Part shown: one piece after another, positions 1 to 12,300 of the stretch | Numbering within the stretch: the first letter of the stretch is position 1 | How the letters are laid out: every line of letters begins with the position of its first letter | Source: Coniochaeta sp. PMI_546 | Taxonomy: Eukaryota; Ascomycota; Sordariomycetes; Coniochaetales; Coniochaetaceae | Length of the DNA stretch: 64,000 nt | Assembly (NCBI GenBank): GCA_021432605.1 | Contig: MU271143.1 | Location: forward strand, 1,249,277 to 1,313,276 | Direction: 5' to 3' | Made by a program: the position numbers and the translations under genes | Notes under the pieces: model-generated | What the model saw: the letters and a program-made list of their open reading frames with translations, nothing else | Told to the model about the DNA's origin: nothing | The model's database searches: none

Positions 1-193
1 TCTCATGAGCGACGACGAGGATATGGACGATGACGACGATGACCTCGTCGAAATGGCACCTCCTCCTACCGCTCGTGCTCGGCCCGGTCGCGCTGCTGCT
101 GCCAAGGCTAAGCCCATCGTTCTCGACGACTCAGAGTTCGATCAGGACGACGATAAGAGCGACGCCTTTGCCATGGATGACGATAGCGAATGA
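1..193 (+). CDS. C-terminal end of a probable DNA topoisomerase II
   Basis: The frame is open from the left edge and ends with TGA at 191-193, so only the last exon end of the gene is present. The visible residues are an acidic tail: a run of Asp/Glu, then a basic Ala/Arg/Lys segment (ARARPGRAAAAKAKP), then a second Asp/Ser/Glu-rich end with FAMDDD. Fungal topoisomerase II proteins end in this kind of alternating acidic and basic, poorly folded tail, which carries phosphorylation and nuclear localisation signals. No catalytic domain lies inside the window, so the family call is made from tail composition alone. Another nuclear protein with an acidic tail, such as a chromatin remodeller or histone chaperone, is possible. 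The methionine at 5 is internal and is not taken as a start. Confidence 0.5.
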   Translation, partial: LMSDDEDMDDDDDDLVEMAPPPTARARPGRAAAAKAKPIVLDDSEFDQDDDKSDAFAMDDDSE

Positions 194-1422
194 GGGTCTG
201 GATGGACGGAATGACCTGGCGATGATGTGATGTATTACTATTAACAGCGAGCGCCTTCGCTCGAGAGGCTGGATTTTCGTGATAGGTGGTACCTGGCTTC
301 TTTGGCTTTCTCTCGATTCGCTATACATATCTTTCGGCTTTCTGTTAGCTGGGTCTGTTTCCTATACCGAGAGAACTTCGTCCACGAGGCTCTATTTTCT
401 CTGATCATGGAAGGAGTTGTCACGTTGTTATTATGACTTTATGGCCCTAGGGAGAGTTCGACTGTGCTTTGTATTTGTTCTCTATGATAGCCTGCGAAGT
501 GTGATTGCTTCTGTTAAACTTGGACAATCTACCATCGTTAAATGACCAGGCAACCCATTCCAACCCATTCCAACCCATATATACCCATATATAACGACTT
601 GACGACTGCAATACATTGAAGACACCTGCATAGTGGAACGGGCTTCTTGATGAGCAGAATCTGTGGCGGTGTGAGGCCGTTCTCACAAATTCTCTAGCCG
701 TCGCCCAGATACCACCCAGCCACAGATGTCTCCGTCTTTCCCCAACGAAGAATGAACATGGCCTAGCTCATATACAAATGGACCATCTTGACGAATTGGA
801 GCTCAGCCCAAAAACGAATAGCCTCTCGTGGCAGGAAGACAACAAGGAAACAACGGCACCGCTTGACACATTCCATTGCATGAGTGGCCATACCGTATCA
901 TGGTAATGCTCGACGACACCTACAGAGCTTGAGCCTAAAGAACTTGCCCCCTGGGCATAATCTACGACGGGCTCTGGGTCTAGCACATACAGGAGCAACG
1001 TACTTGAACGGGATAACATATTGGTTCGTCCAGGCTTCAAAGTTATCAACTTTTGTTGCGACTTTCCTGAGATGGTTCTTGGTGGCTCGAAGTCTGCATG
1101 TCCGCATGTCATGACGCCAGTGGTACTGGTGTGAGCTCTATGTTGTCGAGGATTCGAGGCCGGATTAGACACAAAGTAGACCAGATGCACCTGCTTAAGA
1201 GTTTCACGTTGGTAATAACGCTAAATTCAGCGTATACTGAAAGGACAACGCCTCCATTTGAAGTAGACCTAGCCCATCAAAACTTCAGCCCAAAAATCCA
1301 TGCTTTCTTGTGGTTCTCATAGAAGTTCTCAGCCCTAGTGCCCTTAAGTGCCCTTGATTTTGATCTTCTTTGACCGCGAACTGACCCTTCATCGCCGAAA
1401 TCGGGAGACTTGCCCCGTCGGC
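194..1422. other. Intergenic region, no supported gene
   Basis: This is the 3' flank of the topoisomerase-like gene and of the minus-strand gene that ends at 1423. Short frames occur on both strands (the longest, 768-1190 minus, about 140 codons) but none shows a recognisable family. Positions 551-580 hold three copies of a 10-base repeat, listed separately. Nothing else is seen. Confidence 0.6.
551..580. repeat. Short tandem repeat, three 10-base units
   Basis: Two exact copies of CAACCCATTC are followed by a third that differs in the last two bases (CAACCCATAT). The sequence then runs into ATACCCATATATA. It lies in intergenic DNA. It could be a simple slippage repeat or clustered protein-binding sites; the sequence does not decide. 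Confidence 0.7.
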
Positions 1423-2301
1423 TTAGATATCAGTGATCTTCTTCTCTAAAACCTCCCGGCGAGAGTCCTGGGGATGCATACATCTATATCGGGCAACAGG
1501 TTAGCGATCGTACTTAGAAATTAGTCTCAAGTAATAGTAGTGGGCACACGTACTTCTGTATATACCGAAGCAGCGCCATGAACCTCAGTCTCGCCTTGAG
1601 GAGATCTTCCACAACCCTATGTTTCTTTGTGTGGTCCTGAGCGATCTGGCTGAAGGCCCAGGTCAACTGTAGCAAGCTGAGATATGTCTGATAGGTAAAA
1701 GTCGAAAAGATGGGAGTGGAAAGCTGTGACACAGCCTCATCGAAGACAAGAATTGCGCATTTCTTGCGGATAAGGCCGTCCATGACGATCGCCTTGATAG
1801 ACTGAGCGCTCTGTCCACCAACACCTTGGAAATGCCAGTCCTCGTTATGTATGTCGAGGCGTAATATACCGGCTGCGATAAGATCGTCCCTGAGCGCTTC
1901 AAGCCGTTGAGGCGTCAGCTCGAATAGCGGCCATTCTGTCGGATAGACAAGTCGATGTTCGACGCCCAGATCCCCATTATCGTCGTCGTCGTAGGCAAGA
2001 ATAGCGAAAAGGCCGAGGACGCATAGTTTGTCTTCCTCAATGCAGTCGTACCAGGGCATGCTCGCGTCGTCGTGGTCATGAAATGACGGGGGAAAGGGAC
2101 GAACGATATCTACGGAGCTTTGTATTAGACAGGATATCATCATTTAAGGGGCGTGCGGAGAACTCTTCAAGACATACGCGACGCTGGCACCGAAATCGAC
2201 GCAACGTGGGATTCCGGCAAGGGAGTGACCTGGTGATCTGAGACTTCAGGTTTTTTCTCTGGAGACGGCGCGCCGCTCCTGGACTTTTGTGTGTCTGACA
2301 T
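1423..2301 (-). CDS. Unrecognised protein, 239-246 residues
   Basis: The start is the ATG at 2301-2299. Exon 1 is 2301-2178 with donor GTATGT. The acceptor CCGTAG sits just before 2109 after a CTAAT branch point, and the frame joins as H-I-V-R-P-F. Two 3' ends are possible. Reading straight on gives a stop at 1514-1516 (239 residues). Using a good donor GTACGT at 1553, a CTAAC branch and an ATAG acceptor gives a last exon 1483-1423 ending in TAA (246 residues); I slightly prefer the spliced form. The first 40 residues are Ser/Pro/Lys-rich and probably disordered. The rest is compact, with an acidic YDDDDNGDLG loop and a helical C-terminus. I do not recognise a family. A TATATATATA run at about 2391-2400 lies roughly 90 bases upstream and could be its TATA element. 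Confidence 0.6.
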
Positions 2302-2951
2302 ATTGATGCTCGATGGGATCGTGGCTTGGATAGAGTGGGATGTCTGAATGGTCCTGGCTTTGGATGTGCTGTTGCAGGACCAGCACAATATATATATATG
2401 TAGACCACGGCCCCGAATGTATAATGAGAAACCCTAACTCAGGCGTTGATAATTCCAAAGCGATGACTGAATGGGCAGACCGCGAGGAGTGACTGTAGCG
2501 AGCGATTCGAGGCCATTAAAGGAGACGTCAACCTTGAGAACCACTCAACTCACCACCTGAGCATTTCGCATGTGAAACCTTTGCACAACGTGAGCCCAAC
2601 TCAGAATGTCCACCAAGGTCTCACCAACCAATTGGTATGATTTTATCTGGTCGATCGTGAGTTGTCTATCATATTTCGCTGTTGATACACAACGGTGATC
2701 CGCAGCAGTACTGATCGGCAACAATCCACATGTCCGCGTATGTCTATGTAGAAACCCCGACTGCCCTTTTTAGATTTCTTTTGCCGTAAGGAGACTACAC
2801 CGATGGATTTCCTCAGGCTGGCGCATATTAGTTTACCCACCCTTCTGTTAAATGCCTTTTTGAGATCATGTAGCCTTCGAAGCCGGATATTCTCTATTTC
2901 AAGAAGCCATCGTGTCAGGATGCACACCGCAGTTAACGGAATACAGCACAC
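2302..2951. other. Intergenic/5' region with AT run
   Basis: The stretch separates the promoter of the small gene at 1423-2301 from the 3' end of the mitochondrial kinase gene. The (AT)n run at about 2391-2400 is a plausible TATA box for the former. A 3' extension of the kinase gene is possible here: a consensus donor overlaps its stop codon at about 2952. No independent gene is supported. Confidence 0.5.
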
Positions 2952-4486
2952 TTACTCTATCTTTCCCACTCCCTTCAACCTCAGATACACATCTGTCCCC
3001 CATCCATACAGTGGCTCGATCTCGATACCGCCGCCAAAATACTCGGCGTACGCCCGACTGAGGGGCAATCCATAGCCCAAACCTGCAATGGAGCTACCCC
3101 CGTTGCTGGACTGGGATATTATGTTCGACGCATCATCATTACTGTTGGGGAAGTCGTCTGGATCGTCGCTAAAGGTCGTGAAGCTGTACGACCAAATCTT
3201 TGGCATCACTTCTGGTGCAATACCGCCACCGCGGTCGCGGATGCGGATCGTCACGCCCGGTGCGTTGTCGTCTAGCGGCTGGATTGCGTCAGCCTTGAAC
3301 TCGCCCTTGGAAGAGTCTCGTGGGCCGAGCTTGACGTGGCCACCGGGTACGCCCCCGGCGTCTTTCTCCAGAAGTCCAGCTTCACGGTATAGATCGGCTC
3401 GCGGCGTCGTGTGAGCGTCGTTCCGTTCCGGGTTTGGCGCCGGTGGCTCTGGAGCAATGGTGATGACGATGGGTTCCATGTTATTGGTACCGCTGTTCTC
3501 TACCGTTGCCCGGAAAGCGTTCTTCAGCAGCTCGGTGACGATATATTCGAGATGCATAGGGACGAAGGCGAATGTGGTGTTTGGCTCGCCGTTGATAACC
3601 CATTTTGGCCGCACGCCATATTTGAGCTCACATATGTCCGCGACAAACTCGCCGCAGCTGTCGATTGTCTGGGCCGGCTTCAGCGCTGTATCAATGACGC
3701 CAATGTAGGAAGGGTGTTCTGGACACGGGGTTGGACTGGCCTCGGGGTCGAAGTGTGGAGTGCTGCTGAAGTGTAAAGCGATGTGTTGCTCAGCGATCAG
3801 CCTGGTGCCGATACGGGCGCGCAGGTGCTGGTCCAGAAAGGCTGTGACTTCTGCTGGTGATATATACTTGCGGCACTCGAGGAAGCCGCGTGCCAGGATG
3901 GGTATCGTATCCGTATGTGTCTGTACGAGCTCGGCAAGCACCTCGGTGAAACGTATCTCGTCTTCGAGGTTGTTGATTGTGCGCTCTTTCCATGGGAGTA
4001 ATGTGGACAAGGAATGTTGATAGTTGTTGTAAATCTTGCTGATGTTGGAGTTCGACACGACGATGTACGGGAGGTTGCGCAGCGCTTGGATACGGTGGGC
4101 AAGTCGTATGGGTAGAAGCGATAGTGTGAAGCGCGCCGACGAGAGCAGAGCCTCTGCAGACAATGGAGGTCGGCCATGTCTAGGAACGAAGCCAGTTAGC
4201 AAAAGTCTTGCCAACAGTTAGGGCTATACTCGAGATGATGTCCTTACTTTACAAGATCCGCTAGGCTGATCCGGTGTAAGTGCTGTTTAGCAAGTCGGGG
4301 AACATCGTCATCAACAGCAGCTAGATCCGAAGGGTGGTCACGCCGACGTTGGCGTGATTTCGGCGATGTTGCTTGTGTCATCTGCTCGACCGTCGAACTC
4401 CATCTGATTGAGCCCCGCCAAGGTGTACTATGTGATCCCATCCACAGGGCGGCTGAGCGCCTCAATTGAATCGAAAAGCATCTCAT
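2952..4486 (-). CDS. Mitochondrial PDK/BCKDH kinase family protein
   Basis: This is a protein kinase of the GHKL-fold mitochondrial family, which phosphorylates the E1 subunit of pyruvate or branched-chain 2-oxoacid dehydrogenase. Exon 1 is 4486-4248 and exon 2 is 4179-2952 (488 residues). The junction restores the family motif ISLADLVKHGRPPL. The N-terminus is Arg/Ser-rich and lacks acidic residues at first, as in a mitochondrial presequence. A helical BCDHK-type domain follows, then the ATPase part: N-box ELLKNAFRA, G1 box DRGGGIAP, ATP-lid segment SYSFTTFSDD, and G2 box GLGYGLPLSRAYAEYFGG. The SYSFTTF lid and the longer insert between N-box and G1 suggest the fungal Pkp2-like branch rather than animal PDK, but I cannot decide the substrate. 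The stop TAA lies inside a consensus donor (GA/GTAAGT); splicing there would replace the last residue with about nine others. Confidence 0.88.
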
Positions 4487-5021
4487 GGCGGCATTTGTAT
4501 GACCATGAGAGCTTCAGAAGCGCCAACGAGATGAATGGGTGGGAGGAACTTAAGCAGTCCAATCTGTAGATACTGATTGAAGATGGTCGGTATGGAGTTC
4601 GAGATCCCACCTGACGTAGCTTGACATTACGCTAAAACAGGCTATGTCCACACCGCACAGGCCAGCCGAGGTATCCCTGCACATAGATAAAGCGCGGACT
4701 GGCTGTGCAATGATCTACTTGGGGTACCGCGTTTCCCTACGCAGTCACGGTGAACGGTGGTCGATGAGAGGACCTTGTATCTCCAATGAGTCGAAGTACA
4801 ATCAACTAGTGATATGGCGCTCAACTGAGCATATCTGGGAGTTCTTTTTTGAAGCTTCATGATTTATTCCGGACATGCGTGACTCGGGGACGAAACGATG
4901 ACCCCTGTAGCAGATCGCTGATAACGATAAATGGCCAGCACGATGCCCCGCGCTCCAGGAAACCCCGCATCCCTGAAAGCTCTCTGTAAACAACCGAACG
5001 TCCCAATCACTGGGCAGCACT
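4487..5021. other. Intergenic region, nothing recognised
   Basis: This region lies upstream of the mitochondrial kinase gene and downstream of the I9 inhibitor gene. It should contain the kinase promoter, but no clear TATA or other known element is seen. Short frames on both strands lack coding features. Confidence 0.5.
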
Positions 5022-5444
5022 CTATTGAGTTCGGACTTCCTGGTCCTTCTCGACCGCCTTGACATGCTCGTGGCTCTCGAGCGTATTGACCTTGTCCTCA
5101 GGGAATTTCACACTGAGTTGGATCGAACGTTAGGCTCGTGATCTTGCGGTGCGGGTAGAGGAGTAATGCCAACGTACGCGAAGCCCTTGATGAGCGAGTA
5201 TTCGTGCGTGATCTCGCCGCCCTGGTCCTTGGCATGCTGCTTGGTTCTGTCGCATCTGTTAGTCTGTGTAGACAATTTGTTTGTCTGGCTAGTGGGTATT
5301 TAAATGACTTACGCGGCAACCTGCTCGTCGGACGCATCGTCCTTGCAAGTAACCTAGCGAAGGCGAAATGTCAGTCATCGGAACCGGCGACTTCTCGAGA
5401 AGGTCACAATGGACAGAGAAAGTGCTTACAATGTAGGTGGGCAT
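5022..5444 (-). CDS. Inhibitor I9 / proteinase B inhibitor (PBI2-like)
   Basis: This is a 71-residue protein in four exons: 5444-5430 (only 15 bases, M-P-T-Y-I), 5353-5313, 5246-5178 and 5112-5022. All junctions have GTRNGN donors and YAG acceptors, and the total of 216 bases is in frame. The product begins MPTYIVTCKDDASDEQV and has GGEITHEYSLIKGFAV in the middle and HEHVKAVEKDQEV at the end. This is the pattern of the peptidase inhibitor I9 / subtilisin propeptide family. Free-standing members such as yeast Pbi2 and the Pleurotus inhibitor act in the cytosol or vacuole on subtilisin-type proteinase B and, in yeast, take part in vacuole fusion. There is no signal peptide, as expected for Pbi2. 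Small size and four exons make it easy to miss. Confidence 0.9.
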
Positions 5445-6262
5445 ATTGACCGTGTTTGAAGAGGTCAAATGTCTGTAGAGAACTGAAGGATCAAGAGTCT
5501 GAAGAGGCTGGATTAGAGAAGGAGAAAGAGGCAGGGAAGCAAAAGGTTTAGAGTTTCGAGACAGAGGTGCCGGCTGAGTCCTTGATATCCTTCTTATAAG
5601 TGGATTCATCATTTAGGACGGAGTCAGATGGTGAATGTCTGGGCCGCGTATCGCGGACCAGGAAGCATACGTCATGCCGAAGTCTGGAATGGCAGGCGTT
5701 TGTTCGTGCAGCAGGTTCCGTCCGATCCTTCACAACCCGAATAAGTGGCACGACGGCTAGGGCCGGCTGGCTCCCAGCCAATCACCCGCATGTCGATTCT
5801 TATGGTGTGTAAACTGCCTACCTACTTTTATGATAATTCAAGACAATCACAGTCATTCGCATATCCAGTCTGGTGGAGCATGGGACAGCAAGGTAGCTAA
5901 TCTTCACCGTCTCACGATCTTTCCCAGTTGGCTTCTAAGTAGTGATAAGGTAGTAGCATAATTCCCTTAGCACGTGTACAGTCACTTGCTCGCGTGATGC
6001 CGTGCGATTTAGCGCGTTTGCAAGGGTATGGAAAGCGCGACCTTCCAACGCTTTCTTGGGTCAACATCCACATTACAGTACGTGTCTTGGATGCAACCCA
6101 CCATACCCTAAGGTACCTTAGTTGATGCTTTAGAATCAACAATTTTGTGGATCCTGCCATTTGTGCCTACTATGTACTGGAGGGAGTTCTAAGAGAGTGG
6201 TTAAGCACTTGTGATTGTCCCGAAAAGTTGCCACAGCCGCTAGAGTGGCAATCTAACCGACA
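5445..6262. other. Divergent promoter region
   Basis: The stretch lies between the I9 inhibitor gene (minus) and the HLTF/Rad5-like gene (plus) and must hold both promoters. A CT-rich pyrimidine stretch on the minus strand precedes the inhibitor start at about 5500-5550. No convincing TATA box, no gene and no repeat were recognised. Confidence 0.5.
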
Positions 6263-9200
6263 ATGCCTCGCCCGCCGAAACGGCCACGTCAGGTCGTTGA
6301 CCTGACGGCGGACGAACCAGCACGTCACCCAGCCAAGAGTCCTCGTCTTGAGCCGCCGTCCTCGAATCGGCAGCCATCTTTGTTTTCGGACGATCCACCT
6401 AGTCAACAGATACCATATCCACAGAGCTCAGCTTCCGAAGAGCCTGAGCTTGTAGATTTAACTCAGGCCGACGATGGCCCTGCTCTGGAGCTCTATGGGA
6501 GTCTCGGTAGGCATGTTCCAGACTTGTGACATAGCTCAAACTGACATCCTTGCAAGACGGTAAAGTTGTTGGGGTGCAGTACTATAGGGGCTATGCCTCC
6601 GCCGGCGAAGTGGTTATATGCCATCGTGAGCCTCATAACCAGGTTTGCATCTCATTCTGTTAGCTTGATTCGCGGTGCTGACAGAGACGTATTAGTACGA
6701 TCAAAATGCTATCCGGGTGGACAATGTCCTCGGACAGCAAGTGGGTCATATCCCGAGAACCGTTGCGGCTAAGCTGGCACCGTACCTAGTATGTCATGGA
6801 GTCTTTGGAGGATTACTTGAGCTAAATCTCGCCACAGGACAATGGAGACATCGCCATTGAAGCAAAGCTCATCGCTGAAAAGGGGTTCTATGATGCTCCG
6901 ATACGCATCTACATCTATGGGACTGCTGACCATGCTTCTCGACTCCAGTTGGAAGAGAGACTAAAGTCTGATAAACTCCTGAAAGCCACTCAGTTGAAGC
7001 AGACTCGAACTGCGAATGACTTACAACGACAGCGACAGGAGATGGGTCTCAAAAGTGGTCGATCGAGCGCGGGACTCGGAAGCAACGGTTATGCTGCACT
7101 TGAATCGCAAGTATCTCTGGAGCAGTTGACCCAGGCCAGCCAGGCCGTCCAATTCCGTACCGGGGACGACATAGCCAAAACCATCTCCATGGATGAAGAT
7201 ACCCTCGCGCTGATGCCAAGAGCTCAACAGCCTCAAGCCCTGAAGGCCACCCTCCTCCCTTATCAACTTCAGGTATACTATGTAAATCTGCCTACGTTGT
7301 CAGAGAATTGGCTAATGTCCTTTAGGGTCTTGCCTGGTTGAGCGCCAAAGAAAATCCCAGTCTTCCTGCTGCTGGATCCTCGGATGCTATCCAGTTGTGG
7401 AAACGAGACGCTCGGGGTCGCTATGTCAACCTGGCTTCCAACATAGCCGTCAAAGATGCGCCAAGTCTCGCGTCCGGAGGTATCTTAGCCGACGATATGG
7501 GTTTGGGCAAGACTTTGCAGATCATCAGCCTCATTCTCACAGGTGGTCCTGGGACCACCTTGATTATTGCTCCGGTTAGCGTCATGAGCAACTGGGAGCA
7601 GCAAATCAAACGCCACGTACTTCCAGAGAATGCTCCGAAAGTTCTCATATACCATGGCCCCGAGCGACGATCTGCAAAATTGACAGATTACGATGTGGTT
7701 GTGAGCAGTTATGGAACTTTGACCAGCGAGGCGACCGAGGGGAATCTCTTCAAGGTCCATTGGCGTCGCGTGGTGCTTGACGAAGGCCATACTATCCGAA
7801 ATGCGAAGACGAAGGCTGCAGTAGCAGCTTGCGCTCTGATAGCCAAGAGCCGATGGGTGCTAACTGGAACGCCAATGTGAGTATTGCCCGACCCCCTCCC
7901 AGATTATATGCGCTGACGATGGCTTTTAAGTGTCAACAATGTCCGCGATATTCACTCCCTGGTCAAGTTCTTGCGACTTACCGGTGGCATTGAGCAATTA
8001 GAAGTCTTTAACACTGTGATAACACGGCCACTCACCGAGGGCTTGGCCATTGGAGAGGCGTTGCTGCAGTCTCTTATGCAGGACCTCTGCCTACGACGCA
8101 AGAAAGATATGAAGTTTGTGGACCTTAAATTGCCGCCAAAGACTGAATATGTTCATCGGATAACATTCTGGGCCGACGAGAAGAGGAAGTACGATGTGCT
8201 CTTGTGAGTAACTGTTCGTACTCCGTACTGATTGCCAGCTCTAACAATGATATAGGTCGGAAGCCAAGGGCGCGCTCGAGGATTTTCAACGGAATGCCAA
8301 ATCCGGACAGAAGGGCAGATTTCAGAGTGTCTTGGAAAGGCTCCTACGTCTGCGTCAGACGTAAGCGGATGCCGGCCTGAACTGTTGAGACATGACTAAC
8401 GAGCATTAGATGTTGCCACTGGACGCTCTGTAGAGAACGCATCGAAGACCTGCTCAACTTTCTCGAAGAACAAGGAGCAGTGGTCCTTAATGACAAGAAC
8501 AGGGCACTCCTGCAGCAAGCCCTCCAGCTGGTCATCGAGAGCCAGGAAGAATGCCCTGTGTGTATCGAGGACCTGAAGAGCCCGGTGATCACTCATTGCA
8601 AACACACCTTCTGCCATGCTTGCATATCGAAGGTCATCGAGATTCAACACAAATGTCCGATGTGCCGCGCCGAATTGTCCGAGGACAAGCTCGTTGAACC
8701 GGCTCCAGAGCAGTCCGCGAAGGAGGATGAAGAGCAAATTGACACTGACAAGAAGAGCTCGAAGACCGAGGCACTTCTGAAAATTGTCCAAGCAACTCTG
8801 AAGAAGGATGGCTCGAAGATCATTATATTTTCACAGTGGACAACCTTCCTAACTGTCATCCAGCACCAACTGGATGAAGTGGGGCACGGATACACCAGAA
8901 TTGACGGAAGTATGTCTCCTAACCAGCGTGACGCTGCGATTCGAGCTCTCGACCACGACCCGAACACACGCATCATGCTCGCCAGCTTGGCTGTATGTAG
9001 TGTCGGCTTGAACCTCGTCTCCGCGGACACTGTGATCCTGGCGGACAGCTGTAAGTTGTGACTCCAGCATTTATCCTCGAACTATAGCTAATGACGTGTT
9101 TTCATATAGGGTGGGCACCTGCCATCGAGGACCAGGCCGTTGATCGGGTTCACCGCCTCGGCCAGACGCGCCCGACCACTGTTTGGCGACTTATTATGGA

Positions 9201-9339
9201 GGACACCGTTGAAGAGCGGGTCCTGGATGTCCAGAGCGAGAAACGACAGCTGGTAACAAAGGCGTTTCAAGAGAAGCAGGGGAAGGAGAAGAAGACGAAG
9301 GAGACGAGAATGGCCGACATCCTCAAATTACTTGGTTAG
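6263..9339 (+). CDS. HIRAN-SNF2-RING ATPase/ubiquitin ligase, HLTF/Rad5 type
   Basis: There are nine exons: 6263-6506, 6557-6642, 6696-6788, 6838-7272, 7326-7876, 7931-8203, 8256-8360, 8410-9050 and 9110-9339 (885 residues). After a disordered N-terminus with two VDLT motifs comes a HIRAN domain (about 82-170; [18 protein letters not shown]), which in HLTF binds 3' DNA ends. The SNF2 ATPase follows, with [13 protein letters not shown] (about 337) and the Walker B variant LDEGH (about 434). A C3HC4 RING (CPVC...CPMC, about 643-685) is inserted between the two helicase lobes, and motif VI is [15 protein letters not shown] and Rad5 remodel stalled forks and polyubiquitinate PCNA in the nucleus. 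At 885 residues the protein lacks the long N-terminal extension of yeast Rad5, so it could instead be a fungal HLTF paralogue. All key residues are intact. Confidence 0.92.
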
Positions 9340-12300
9340 TTCCACACACTTCCTCTTCTTGCTTAGTTGGGTCATGTGGTTGGGCTATGTTTCTATTGCC
9401 TACTTCTTTCGCTCTTAAAAAGTTTAATCGCTATACCATTGTTGCTGGCTAAGAAGGCCAACGAATGTATTTTTATTTACTGGGAGTTGCCGGGGCTGGT
9501 ATTGCTGTAAGATAAGGCACGAGCTGGGGGTAAGTCGTAGATCCTAATCCGAGCTTTATCCTCTGAGGATAGGAAAACGCAATATCTCCTCACTTGGACC
9601 GAAGTTCTATTCTCCTCTCCTCACTTGATATGAAAACAGCTGCGAGGTCGTCTACCAAAGATCCCTCATATCTCTTACGACAGGCAGGCGCATCTGGACT
9701 AAGACTAGAGCCGGGTTCACCAAGCTCCCGTTGAGAATCTATCCCACACGCAACATAATGTCGGTCCTTACAATACACTTCTAAGGTCCGAGAACGAAGA
9801 AATGCCGTGTAACGGCGAAGACGCCGGCCACGCCTTGATTACTTCACATCGCTTCTCAGGGGCTATCCGTTGTTTCAATGCCGCCTCGAACATTCCACAT
9901 CTGGTAATTAGGTCGAGACCAGCTACCCATGCAGCTAGCTGTCGCTATTATGGAGAGCTAGCTCAGTATCGATGCTATTCTGAACCAAAGGGTTCGATAT
10001 CATGTTTGCGGACTTGATTCAGTAGGACGGGTTCACTCATCACTGTTTCTAAGTGCCTGGCGGCATCAGAATGGCGTAAACCCTATGCATTGAGACAATC
10101 CGGCAAGTCCAAATTACATGGCTTTTTAGAAGTAAGTGCTGGTTCACGCAACCGGAGTTGAAGCAAGCGACAACGGGAAGTGAAAGGGTAATTAGCAATG
10201 GAACGAACCCTCCTTGTACATCACAGGAGATATTACATTGCGATGTTTGACTGGAGATGCTTGATGTTCAGTATCATGTGGACTAGACTCCAGGCAGTAT
10301 AACATCGCAAGGCTAAGTTGGCCCTGAAATATACCGCGGAGCAACTGATGGCACGGATATCCAGCTAGAAGCCTCGGTGAGCATAATCATTGACCTGTCC
10401 ACAAGACAGACTCCATCGACGTGATACTTGACTTCAATATGACTCGGATATGTGGTCAGATCTACCTCTGTCTTACGGCGTCTTGGATGTCTTATCAACG
10501 TCCTTCCAAAACATGTCGCAACATCGCAGTATCGTAATCAGTGCCTTGGGTACCACAATATGCTGCCACGAGTGCTCGGGAGAGGTTGAGATAACACCCA
10601 CTAATGCTAGAGTATTGCTTCAGCGCCCATTTGGTCGGATGTGATCAGCCCGATGACCGTGAACGAGTATTTGCTTGATGTGGCCGCTCACTAATGATCT
10701 AATGTGTCATAAAACGATCCACAGATTCCTGAGCGACTGAATGATTGTATAGCTCATTTATGAGCTAGAATGTTCGAGAGGCTGGGTGTTCTTGTATGTA
10801 TGATATTGGTTAATGGCCCTGCGACTAATGGTATAGAATGAGATAATGTAACGGGTCTATGATAGAGTCAAAAGTTAGATGGTACAATCAAGAGGTGAGA
10901 TTAGGTCAGGATCTTACACATGCTAAGACATAGGTTACACAAAGTCGAAATCGTGGCCGATAGACTCACAACTGCTAATATCTTACATAGTTGGACGTGA
11001 ACCGTCAAGTTGACATTCGTGCATTATCAGCTGGACAGGCTAACAGGTGAGATACAATCAGGATCAATACTGGGTCCTCCAGCCAGAACTGAAGGAAGAT
11101 GTCAACAACGAGCAAAAGAGTTGAACCGGTCTTATAATATTGCTCTCACTTGACCAATCCCCCGCCGCCGAAACCTTGGTACGGAAGTTATTTGAGGTCA
11201 GGTAAATATAAACTGCCCAAAGGCTACACTTTGATCAGACTCGTAGCCAGTAGTGAGCTAAATACAGCAAGAAAACCGATTTGGATCACAACACTGAGCA
11301 TTTCAACCTTGTGACAGGATTAGCAGAGGGGGAGGACACTCTAGTTGAGCTCCTGTAGATAGGAGTCAAGGATCAACGGAGCATTGTACCATGTCAATCA
11401 AATAACGGGTGAATAAAGCTGTGGACTAAATCTTGTCACTAAGGGGACTCAAAAGAACAGAATGTTGACACGAAGATAAGTGATCAGGCCTGATCAGCTA
11501 CCTAAGTGTATAGCGAGCGCCTCTTCAGAGTCCAGGGACTCCTAACCAGACTGCCGCTCGAGCAATCAAGCCACATCTTTTCTGCCAGATAGAATCAAGT
11601 CCGAGGGCTCAATTTGCTTCAAAGGTCTAATTGTGGAAATTCTGTGAAATCGAAACTCCAATACTCGAACCCTTCTTCAATTTCTAAAAGTGACCTGGAG
11701 GGACCTAATCCCCAGCAAGAGAGTGGAAGTCGCTCAAGATTATTTGAAGAGATATCTATCCACTTGCCTATGGTCTGCCTTGGCTGCTGGAGTGTTTGGG
11801 CGCGCATTCACTCCTATACTAAACGGTGGCTGCCTCGCTCCCCGGTGGAGTCTTGAGTCACTTCCTATCTCTCCGTCTCCAGGTATATGAGAGCTGCGTG
11901 CTTTCCGCACTGTTGTTCCCGAAGCCTGGATGTTGCTTGGCAATGATCATGGCTGGCTGATGGCCTGATGGTTCTAATTAACGTTTTTATTGGAGTATCT
12001 AAGGCTTGCTCAGATGAGTTAAGGAAGTCACAATTTGTTCTCAGCACCGATTTTGTTGATAATTAACAACACCTTGTGCGCTGATGGTCAACTCATAAGC
12101 CAGGCCACGGCAATGCGAGCACTCTTGCCAGATGTCCTCTGTCTCAGTGATTTGAGCCACGATGAATGGAGGAAGTAGTATCGACGCCTGTCCAGGATTT
12201 TACTCACTTTGTCCGACGTATTGAGCATTTTAACTACAGAGAGCCTTAGACTCCGGTAGGAGACAGCACGACGTAAGACTGCATTCATGTATTTCTCGGC

